From contig JAJFGN010000041.1 in NCBI GenBank assembly GCA_021776115.1, positions 23,925-87,924 of the forward strand: a stretch of DNA of 64,000 nt, written 5' to 3'. Shown one piece after another: positions 1-5,818 of this stretch; positions within the stretch are counted from its first letter, which is position 1, and each line of letters opens with the position of its first letter. Source of the stretch: Kiloniellaceae bacterium (lineage in GTDB: Bacteria; Pseudomonadota; Alphaproteobacteria; Kiloniellales; J153). Both the position numbers and the translations under genes were made by a program. The notes beneath the pieces were generated by a model. It had not been told where the DNA came from. It searched no databases and worked only from the letters and a program-made list of their open reading frames with translations.

Positions 1-126
1 GAGGGGTGGTCCGACCCGGCGATCGAGGCCAAGGTCGTCCACTTCACACGCGGCACACCGGATATGGCCGGATGCGAATCGGCGGCCTATGCCGCGGAGT
101 GGCGGGCCGTCGCGGCGAGCGCATAA
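1..126 (+). CDS. C-terminal end of a putative phage-associated glycosyltransferase (5' truncated by window)
   Basis: Frame 1 is open from the first base to a TAA at 124-126 and gives 41 residues. The fragment contains a KVVHFTRGTPDM segment followed by a YAAEWRA segment. This resembles the C-terminal end of sugar-nucleotide-dependent glycosyltransferases carried in phage and prophage tail regions, where a HFT(R/L)G turn is followed by an aromatic-rich helix. The catalytic domain lies outside the window, so the assignment rests only on this tail. It lies about 80 bases upstream of the major tail protein gene on the same strand. A sugar-modifying enzyme there would fit a prophage better than the standard GTA gene order, but that is inference. 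Confidence 0.4.
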   Translation, partial: EGWSDPAIEAKVVHFTRGTPDMAGCESAAYAAEWRAVAASA

Positions 127-208
127 CCCGCGCAACCGCAACCGCCAGGCAGGCGGCAATTCCTGGGCCAGGTAGGCCCATCGTTTTATCATCGGGAGGA
201 ACCGAACA

Positions 209-625
209 GTGGCGGCACAAAAAGGTAAACTCGTTCTCTTGAAGGCGGACCTGACGGGGGCCTCGCCCCAGGTCTTCACCACACTGGCGGGTCTTCGCAC
301 CACGACCTGGACTATCAACGGCGAAGACGTCGAGGTCACGACGAAGGACGACAACGGTTGGCAGCAGCGCTTGGCGGGCGCCGGGGTCCGCTCGCTCAGC
401 GTGTCGGCGGGCGGCATCTTTCAAGACACCGCGGGCGAGGAGACCGTGCGCCAGTGGGCCTTCGATCAGAGCATCAACTTGTTCGAGATCACCTTCGAGA
501 ACGGCGACCGCTTGGAATGCCGGTTCCAGATCTCGAACTACGAGCGCACCGGGGACCACGATGGGGCGGAGACCTACTCGCTCAGCCTCAACTCCCACGG
601 CACGCCGACTTACGTGGCGGTCTGA
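209..625 (+). CDS. Phage major tail (tube) protein, TP901-1/GTA gp9 type
   Basis: The 138-residue product starts at GTG 209, with a GGGAGGA ribosome site about ten bases upstream. Family knowledge: TP901-1-type major tail proteins polymerise into the tail tube around the tape measure. In the sequence I see the typical N terminus (AAQKGKLVLLK), a central TTWTINGEDVEVTTKDDNGW segment and a C-terminal NYERTGDHDGAETYSLSLNS segment expected for this beta-rich fold. Its position, directly before the chaperone pair, tape measure and DUF2460/DUF2163/NlpC genes, matches gene 9 of alphaproteobacterial gene transfer agents. The next start codon lies three bases after this stop codon, so the genes are probably cotranscribed. 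Confidence 0.85.
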   Translation: MAAQKGKLVLLKADLTGASPQVFTTLAGLRTTTWTINGEDVEVTTKDDNGWQQRLAGAGVRSLSVSAGGIFQDTAGEETVRQWAFDQSINLFEITFENGDRLECRFQISNYERTGDHDGAETYSLSLNSHGTPTYVAV

Positions 626-627
626 GC

Positions 628-1008
628 ATGGCGAACAAGGCGCGCGGCGAAGTCAAACTGGACCTGGGGGGCGAGAGTTACGTTCTTCGCCCCACATTCG
701 GCGCGGTGTGCGAGATCGAAGACGCGATCGGCACCAACCTCTTCGATGCCGGCCGCAAGCTCGAGCGGGCGGAGATCACGGCCAAGGAGATGGTCAAGCT
801 CACGCATGCCTGTCTCACGCAGTCGGGTTACCCTGTGGAGGAGGATAAATTGGGGGAGCTGATCGTCGCGCACGGCTCGCTCGACACCATCGCGGCGCTG
901 GTTAAGTTCTGCCAGAGTTACGCCTTCGGCGGACGTGAGGAAAAAAAAGCCGGCACGCCGCCCGGACAAGACCCGCCCGTGGCAGCGGCTACGTCCGGGA
1001 GTACATGA
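628..1008 (+). CDS. GTA gp10-like tail assembly chaperone
   Basis: This 126-residue protein starts at ATG 628, just after the major tail stop. It has the gene-transfer-agent gp10 pattern: MANKARGEVKLDLGGE at the start, an RPTFGAVCEIEDAIG helix, and a central helical part around the sequence LTHACLTQSGYPV. Proteins at this position act as chaperones for tape measure and tail tube assembly and are not part of the final particle (family knowledge). The last 20 residues are low complexity (EEKKAGTPPGQDPP). An eight-A run at 941-948 encodes the two lysines and could allow a -1 slip into the following gene, as in lambda G/GT. The stop overlaps the next start by four bases. Confidence 0.75.
   Translation: MANKARGEVKLDLGGESYVLRPTFGAVCEIEDAIGTNLFDAGRKLERAEITAKEMVKLTHACLTQSGYPVEEDKLGELIVAHGSLDTIAALVKFCQSYAFGGREEKKAGTPPGQDPPVAAATSGST
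941..948 (+). promoter_or_regulatory. Candidate -1 frameshift slippery site (A8) in the tail chaperone gene
   Basis: Eight consecutive A bases in a GC-rich gene. In the frame of the first chaperone the codons are GAA AAA AAA GCC, so the heptamer A AAA AAA (942-948) is correctly phased for tandem slippage. A -1 shift would read from 948 in the frame of the next gene. That frame is open without a stop from 948 through its ATG at 1005 to the stop at 1199, giving a fusion of about 190 residues. This is the layout of phage tail chaperones G and G-T. No downstream stimulatory structure was worked out. Confidence 0.5.
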
Positions 1009-1199
1009 AGGTCGCGCTCGGCCGCCTGGGCTGGGCGCCGCCGGTTTTCTGGGCCGCGACGCCGCAGGAATTCTGGGCCGCGTTCGAGGACTGGGCCGAG
1101 GTGAACTGCATCCAGAAAGACGACGGCGCCTTGAGCGAGGACGAGATCGAGCGGCTCGACGCCATGAAGCGGCGGTTCCCGGATCGGACTGGGGCATGA
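1005..1199 (+). CDS. Phage tail assembly chaperone, GTA gp10.1/TAC type
   Basis: A 64-residue protein starting at ATG 1005, overlapping the upstream stop (ATGA). The sequence has the LGWAPPVFWAATPQEFWAAFEDW block followed by an acidic segment with DALSEDE-like spacing and the C-terminal LDAMKRRFPD. This is the small tail assembly chaperone found between gp10 and the tape measure in GTA clusters. The upstream frame is open back to the A8 run at 941-948, so this domain may also be made as the C-terminal half of a frameshift fusion. The stop overlaps ATG 1196 (ATGA), where the original tape measure gene presumably began before that locus was rearranged. Confidence 0.75.
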   Translation: MKVALGRLGWAPPVFWAATPQEFWAAFEDWAEVNCIQKDDGALSEDEIERLDAMKRRFPDRTGA

Positions 1200-1661
1200 A
1201 GGCGCGACGGCGCCGCGCGGGATCTGGGGTTTACCTTCGCGTCTTCCTTCGAGGACGCGGTGGTCGAGGGGCGGCGCTTGTCCGATGTGTTGCAGGGTCT
1301 GGAGCAGGACATCCTGCGCATCCTAACCCGCAAGCTCGTGACCGAACCCTTGGCCGGTGCGGCCACGAGCCTGATCGGGACCGGTGTTGGCGCACTAGCG
1401 GGGCAGTTTCACGGCGGCGGCCGGGTTGGTTCGACGGCGGTTTCGGGCCGTGTGGTGCCGGCCTCGCTCTTCGACGGGGCGCCGCGTTTCGCCGGCGGCG
1501 GCATGATCGGGCGGGTGCCGAGTCTGGCGCCGGGCGAGGTGCCGGCGATTCTGCATCGCGGTGAGATCGTGCACACCCCGGCCCAGGAAGCCGCGTTGCG
1601 GCGCAACGCCGGCGGCTCCGGCGATACGCGGATCGTGGTGAACATTCAGACGCCTGATCCG
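1196..1661 (+). pseudogene. Remnant of the original tape measure gene (start codon plus C-terminal segment, internal deletion)
   Basis: ATG 1196 overlaps the upstream chaperone stop in the usual position for the GTA tape measure, but it leads into the wrong frame. From 1205 to 1661 the DNA matches 3144-3600, the C-terminal part of the intact tape measure gene downstream. In the homologous frame (codons in phase with GTG 1260) it encodes the VVEGRRLSDVLQGLEQDILR segment, the Gly-rich FHGGGRVGSTAV linker and the HRGEIVHTPAQEAALRRN segment. After 1661 the similarity stops and the frame runs into unrelated lower-GC sequence, ending at 1835. It therefore lacks both a proper N terminus and the normal C-terminal end. 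Most differences from the intact copy are synonymous, so both copies were probably functional when they diverged. Confidence 0.7.
1205..1661 (+). repeat. Direct repeat copy 1 (457 bp) of tape measure C-terminal coding DNA
   Basis: Copy 1 pairs base for base with 3144-3600 at a constant offset of 1939, with no indels seen. I count about 33 mismatches (roughly 93 % identity). The match starts abruptly at CGACGGCGCC and ends abruptly after GATCCG. The two copies bracket about 1.5 kb of different DNA. Confidence 0.9.
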
Positions 1662-1714
1662 CAGCAGCCCAAGATCAAATTGACGCGCGCATTCTCCAAC
1701 ATACCATTTCCAAG

Positions 1715-2098
1715 TTACCAAGCCTTCGTAATGTTCATGAAATTCGTGTACAGGGTTGCCTTCCAACCGTCAGGAAACGATACAGAAATCTGGCACACTG
1801 ATTCGGGAAGCGTCGCGTCACGCTCGATAACGTAGGAAAACAAACTCGGGTAGAGGTCCAGAACGGAGGCGTCACAGCGAACGGCGCGAACCCAAAGCGA
1901 GCTGGGCGCCCTTACAAGACAGCCAAGTCTTTCTATTTCACTCGAGTCAAAGCGTTTGTGAGCAGCCGTCGCCGGATTGACCGCTGTTGGCGTGGTGCAC
2001 GTTGGCCAAGCATTGAGGAGCTTTCCAGCCTCCGCATTACGGCCAAAAGCGATCGTCAACAGCAGAAATAACAATAAGCAACGTATCTCGCCATACAC
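1715..2098 (-). CDS. Hypothetical small secreted protein in the inserted segment
   Basis: No family is recognised. Read from GTG at 2096-2098, preceded by a GGTGGA ribosome site about seven bases away, the product has 127 residues. It begins VYGEIRCLLLFLLLTIAFGRNAEA, which looks like a Sec signal peptide with an AEA cleavage site. The mature part contains several cysteines (CTT, GCLV, RCDAS, VCQIS) and a C-terminal SFPDGWKATLY segment. A TTG at 2137 would add 13 residues. It lies opposite to all tail genes, in lower-GC DNA between the two tape measure copies. This is the arrangement expected of a cargo (moron) gene, though that role is inference. The frame could also be spurious. Confidence 0.4.
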   Translation of the reverse strand: MYGEIRCLLLFLLLTIAFGRNAEAGKLLNAWPTCTTPTAVNPATAAHKRFDSSEIERLGCLVRAPSSLWVRAVRCDASVLDLYPSLFSYVIERDATLPESVCQISVSFPDGWKATLYTNFMNITKAW

Positions 2099-2292
2099 AG
2101 CATTTCCACCATAGAAAGCCGACAAGCTCTTCGGCAATGGATTGGCACCTGAGCTGCTAGACTACGCAATGTGAATTTTAGCGGTCAATGTATTGGTTGT
2201 CACCCATGTAGCCGACACGACGGCATAGGGGCATTTCTGTCTGTTTGGCCATCGGCAGTATCGTTATCCCCTAACTTTGATCGGAATGAGAA

Positions 2293-3678
2293 ATGGCGAA
2301 CGAAGGATTGAGTTTCGACATCACTGCTGATCTCAGACCTCTGGAGACCGCGCTTAAGAAAGCGGAGCAGTCAATCGGCGGTCTTACGAGTAAGCTGGAA
2401 AAGGGCTTCAGTTTGTTCGATGCGCGCATCGGAGTTCTGAAAAAAGGCTTGGTGGCATTGGACGCGCAAGCGCGAAAGTCAGGAGAACTTCTAAGCGCAT
2501 CGTTTGAAGTCCTTGGCTCAATTTCAGGTATTCCTCTGCTTGGCAGGTTTGGCGAAGAGATCGAAAAGCTTTCCGGCGATACGAGGCAGCTCGAAGCAAA
2601 CTTCAAAAGATTATTCGCGATGAAGCCCGGTGCCCTTCTGTCCGAGATTGGAGACTTGGAAACTCAAATCCAAATAATCGGCGCGGCGGTGGAAGCCGGG
2701 ATACCCGCCAGAGCGATTTCCGACGATGTGCGCTTGCTGAAAGAGGAGCGAAAGCAGGTTTTTGATGCGCTAGTTGAACAAGCCTCCGAACCGTTTAATA
2801 AGCTCGAGAACTTAGCCAGTTTTGACGGCGCGATACCGGACACGTTTCAGGCGCGGAAACTGGCAGAGCGCCTCGAAGAGTTCCGAGGTATTTTCCAGGA
2901 AATCAGATCGATAACCGATGATCCGGGCGTTAGAACGAGGATCGACATGCTGCCATTCTTTGAGGGACCCCGCCAACGTGAACGGGGCGCATTGGAGCCG
3001 CGCTCGCCCAGGGACATTCAACTGGCCACGTTCGAAGCCACAGAAGGCGTGAACACCCTGGCGGCGGCCCAGAGCATGTTGACAGATGCCGTCGAGCGGA
3101 GCGGCCGGTCGCTCGAAGAACAGACCGGCACTATCCGCAACCTCGACGGCGCCGCGCGGGATTTGGGTTTTACCTTTGCCTCTTCCTTCGAGGACGCGGT
3201 GGTGGAGGGGCGGCGTTTGTCCGACGTCTTGCAGGGTTTGGAGCAGGACATTCTGCGTATCCTGACCCGCAAGCTCGTGACCGAACCCTTGGCTGGCGCG
3301 GCCACGAGCCTGATCGGGACCGGTGTTGGCGCGCTGGCCGGGCGGTTTCACGGCGGCGGCCGGGTTGGATCGACGGCGGTTTCGAGCCGTGTGGTGCCGG
3401 CCTCGCTCTTCGCCGGGGCGCCGCGTTTCGCCGGTGGCGGCATGGTTGGGCGGGTGCCGAGTTTGGCGCCGGGCGAGGTGCCGGCGATTCTGCATCGCGG
3501 TGAGGTCGTGCGCACCCCCGCGCAAGAGGCCGCGCTGCGGCGCAACGCCGGCGGCTCCGGCGATACGCGGATCGTGGTGAACATTCAGACGCCCGATCCG
3601 CGCGCCTTCAATGAATCGCGCGGCCAGATTCAGGCCATGCTGGCCGACGCCGTGCGCGCCGGCCGCCGCAACCGTTAA
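2293..3678 (+). CDS. Phage tail tape measure protein (GTA gp11-type C terminus, foreign N terminus)
   Basis: The 461-residue product sets tail length and helps DNA passage (family role). Residues 1 to about 284 start MANEGLSFDITADLRPLETALKKAEQSI, typical of tape measure N termini, and are largely helical with coiled-coil potential. Their DNA has visibly lower GC than the flanks and no second copy in the window. Residues about 285-436 (DGAARDLGFTF onward) match the remnant at 1205-1661 and include a VVEGRRLSDVLQGLEQDILR helix, a Gly-rich FHGGGRVGSTAV linker, GGGMVGRVPSLAPGEVP and HRGEVVRTPAQEAALRRN. The last 25 residues are basic. The gene appears to be a chimera of a newly acquired front half and the resident tail-cluster back half. 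DUF2460 follows after 27 bases. Confidence 0.8.
   Translation: MANEGLSFDITADLRPLETALKKAEQSIGGLTSKLEKGFSLFDARIGVLKKGLVALDAQARKSGELLSASFEVLGSISGIPLLGRFGEEIEKLSGDTRQLEANFKRLFAMKPGALLSEIGDLETQIQIIGAAVEAGIPARAISDDVRLLKEERKQVFDALVEQASEPFNKLENLASFDGAIPDTFQARKLAERLEEFRGIFQEIRSITDDPGVRTRIDMLPFFEGPRQRERGALEPRSPRDIQLATFEATEGVNTLAAAQSMLTDAVERSGRSLEEQTGTIRNLDGAARDLGFTFASSFEDAVVEGRRLSDVLQGLEQDILRILTRKLVTEPLAGAATSLIGTGVGALAGRFHGGGRVGSTAVSSRVVPASLFAGAPRFAGGGMVGRVPSLAPGEVPAILHRGEVVRTPAQEAALRRNAGGSGDTRIVVNIQTPDPRAFNESRGQIQAMLADAVRAGRRNR
3144..3600 (+). repeat. Direct repeat copy 2 (457 bp), inside the intact tape measure gene
   Basis: Second copy of the segment at 1205-1661, in frame within the tape measure coding sequence. 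Substitutions are mainly at third codon positions. The encoded proteins differ at only about seven residues (for example Q/R, G/S, D/A, I/V, H/R). Confidence 0.9.
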
Positions 3679-3705
3679 TCTCAAAATTACAACGCGAGAA
3701 TCCGC

Positions 3706-4314
3706 ATGAGCTTCGACGAAGTCCGCTTGCCGACCAAGATCGAGTTCGGGGCGCGCGGCGGTCCGCGATTCCGCACTGAGGTTGTGGTGCTTGGCAGTGG
3801 CCATGAGCAGCGCAACGCGGAGTGGAGCGCGACCCGCGCCGCCTGGGATGTCGCGCCGGGTATCCAAAGCGCGGCCGACTTGGACGCCATCATAGCGTTC
3901 TGGTATGCGCGCCAAGGGCGTCTGCGCGGTTTCCGCTTCAAGGACCACACGGATTTTTCCGCCACCGGTCAGGTTCTGATCGCGGCGGTGGCGGGTGGCG
4001 AGACCAGCGCCCAACTCGTGCGCGGCTACACCAATGGCGGTCAGACCTTCAGCCGCACCGTCACCAAGCCGGTCGCGGGCAGCGTGCAGCTTTACCTGGA
4101 CGGTACGCCGATGGCCTCCAGCGTCGATACCGCGACCGGGATCGTCAGCTTCACCGCCTTGCCAGGTGGATCGCCGCAGCCGGTCTTGAGCGCCGACTTC
4201 GCGTTCGATGTACCGGTGCGCTTCGATACCGACAACCTGGAGATACGCCAAGTCACCCACGCGCGCGACGCGGTGCAGTCCCTGCCCATTGTCGAAATTC
4301 GCGATATCGCATGA
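3706..4314 (+). CDS. DUF2460 (TIGR02217) tail protein, GTA gp12-like
   Basis: A 202-residue protein with the DUF2460 signature: MSFDEVRLPTKIEFGARGGP at the start, RTEVVVLGSGHEQRNAEW, an RAAWDVAPGIQ segment, and the FWYARQGRLRGFRFKDHTDF block. Family knowledge places this protein as the distal tail component linking tail tube and hub in GTA-like particles. The second half (residues 85-200) is beta-rich with a repeated TNGGQTFSRTVTKP and DGTPMASS pattern. It sits 27 bases after the tape measure and its stop overlaps the DUF2163 start (ATGA), so it is translated within the same operon. Confidence 0.85.
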   Translation: MSFDEVRLPTKIEFGARGGPRFRTEVVVLGSGHEQRNAEWSATRAAWDVAPGIQSAADLDAIIAFWYARQGRLRGFRFKDHTDFSATGQVLIAAVAGGETSAQLVRGYTNGGQTFSRTVTKPVAGSVQLYLDGTPMASSVDTATGIVSFTALPGGSPQPVLSADFAFDVPVRFDTDNLEIRQVTHARDAVQSLPIVEIRDIA

Positions 4315-5399
4315 AGACGGTCACCCCGGAGTTGGCGGCGCACCTGACCGGCGCCGCGCTCACGCTCACCACCTGTTGGAAGATCGAGCGCCGCGACGGC
4401 GTCATCCTCGGCTTCACCTCTCACGATCGCGATCTTGTTTTCGATCTGGCGGACGGTGGTGGGCCGGTCGCCTACGTGGCGGCGAGCGGCTTCACCCGCA
4501 GTAACATCTCCGGCATCGCCGGTTTCGCGGCCGACAATCTGGACGTCGAGGGCGTGCTGGAGTCGGCCGCGATCACCGTGGCCGACCTGCGCGCCGGGCG
4601 TTACGACTTTGCCGAGATCAAGGTCTTCGAGGTCAATTACCAGGCGCTTAGCCAGGACGCCTTGAAGTTGCGCCGGGGCCAAGTGGGCCAAGTGCGCGCC
4701 GAGGGACAAGTGTTCGTGGCCGAACTGCGCGGTCTGGCCGATCGCTACAGCCAAGAAATCGGCGAGCTTTACAGTCCCGGATGCCGGGCCGATCTGGGCG
4801 ATGGCCGTTGCGGCGTCCGCCTCTTGCCGCCCGCCTGGCAGGCCAGCACCGCTTACACGTTACGCCAGCTTCGCGATGCGGGCAGTGGATCGGTGGTGCG
4901 TCCTTCCGCTTTCAACGATCGGCACTTCCGCTGCGTGCAGGCCGGTACGAGCGGGCTCGGCGAGCCTGCCTGGAACCCGACACTCGGCGGTCAAACGACG
5001 GACGGCGGCGCGATCTGGGAAACCGAGCGCGCGCTCACCATCGAGGCCACGGTCGTTACCGTCACCGACAACCGCAACTTTACGCTGAGCTATACCGGCG
5101 ACGCACCCGATGCGCTGCTGACCGGCGGTGTTCTGGCCTTCACCGGTGCGGGCAGCCCGCCGCCCGCGAACCTCGATCTCAAGATGGAGGTGAAGTCGTG
5201 GGTCCTCTCGACCACGACCATCGCTTTGTTTCTGCCCATGCCCTTCAACGTCGCGCCGGGCGACTCGGTAAGTGTGTCGGCGGGTTGCGACAAGTCGCTC
5301 GCGGTTTGCCGCAACAGCTTCGACAATGTGCTCAACTTCCGGGGCGAGCCTTATGTGCCGGGCAACGACCTTCTGTTCCGTACGCCCGATGCCAGGTAG
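4311..5399 (+). CDS. DUF2163 (TIGR02218) tail hub protein, GTA gp13-like
   Basis: Start ATG 4311 overlaps the DUF2460 stop. The 362-residue product begins MKTVTPELAAHLTGAALTLTTCWKI and contains GVILGFTSHDRDLVF, the segment NLDVEGVL and the SPGCRADLGDGRCGV cysteine cluster near residue 160, all characteristic of the family. Homologues in GTA particles form the baseplate hub ring with iron-sulphur binding reported for RcGTA gp13 (family knowledge). A Cys-rich C-terminal stretch (SAGCDKSLAVCRNSFDN) supports the same idea. The C-terminal GEPYVPGNDLLFRTPDAR is the usual ending. The next gene starts inside its last codons. Confidence 0.85.
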   Translation: MKTVTPELAAHLTGAALTLTTCWKIERRDGVILGFTSHDRDLVFDLADGGGPVAYVAASGFTRSNISGIAGFAADNLDVEGVLESAAITVADLRAGRYDFAEIKVFEVNYQALSQDALKLRRGQVGQVRAEGQVFVAELRGLADRYSQEIGELYSPGCRADLGDGRCGVRLLPPAWQASTAYTLRQLRDAGSGSVVRPSAFNDRHFRCVQAGTSGLGEPAWNPTLGGQTTDGGAIWETERALTIEATVVTVTDNRNFTLSYTGDAPDALLTGGVLAFTGAGSPPPANLDLKMEVKSWVLSTTTIALFLPMPFNVAPGDSVSVSAGCDKSLAVCRNSFDNVLNFRGEPYVPGNDLLFRTPDAR

Positions 5400-5805
5400 G
5401 CGCGACATCGTGACCGAGGCCCGCCGCTGGATCGGCACGCCCTGGGTGCCCGCCGGGTCGGAGCGGGGTGTGGGCGCGAACTGTTTGGGATTCCTGGCCG
5501 GGGTCGCGCGCAATCTCGGTTTGAGCGATCTGGCCGAAGCTTTCATGCCGTACCGCGGGCACGCGGCACCGCCGGCGTCCAAGACCCTATTGCTCGGCCT
5601 GCGCCGGCACCTGCGGCGTCAAGCTCTGGCGGCGGTGTCGCCTGGCGACTTGATGCTATTCGATCTGGGCGCGGGGCTCCGCCACGTCGCCTTATTGAGC
5701 GCGCCGGGCACCATCCTCCATGCGCACCAGGTCCAAGGCAAAGTTGTCGAGCAGCGCCTCGTCTGGGCGCCGCACAGCGCTTATCGCATCCCCGGGTTAG
5801 ACTGA
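5389..5805 (+). CDS. NlpC/P60 family cysteine peptidase, GTA gp14-like
   Basis: The start ATG 5389 lies inside the end of the DUF2163 gene. The 138-residue product is a tail-associated peptidoglycan peptidase candidate that would help the particle cross the cell wall. The nucleophile region reads GVGANCLGFLAGV; relatives normally have CDCLG here, so the Cys is kept but the preceding Asp is Asn. The catalytic His is in LRHVALL, about residue 102, and a third polar residue would be in LHAHQV. The N-terminal RRDIVTEARRWIGTPW helix is typical. The length matches GTA gp14. The 13-base gap to the tail tip gene suggests an operon. Confidence 0.8.
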   Translation: MPGRRDIVTEARRWIGTPWVPAGSERGVGANCLGFLAGVARNLGLSDLAEAFMPYRGHAAPPASKTLLLGLRRHLRRQALAAVSPGDLMLFDLGAGLRHVALLSAPGTILHAHQVQGKVVEQRLVWAPHSAYRIPGLD

Positions 5806-5818
5806 TGGGATTACGTTA

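Noticed and set aside
2812..4260. A long minus-strand open frame (482 residues) opposite the tape measure and DUF2460 genes
   Set aside because: It is the complement of two well supported genes, has an Arg/His-rich low-quality composition and no recognisable domain. Such shadow frames are expected at this GC content.
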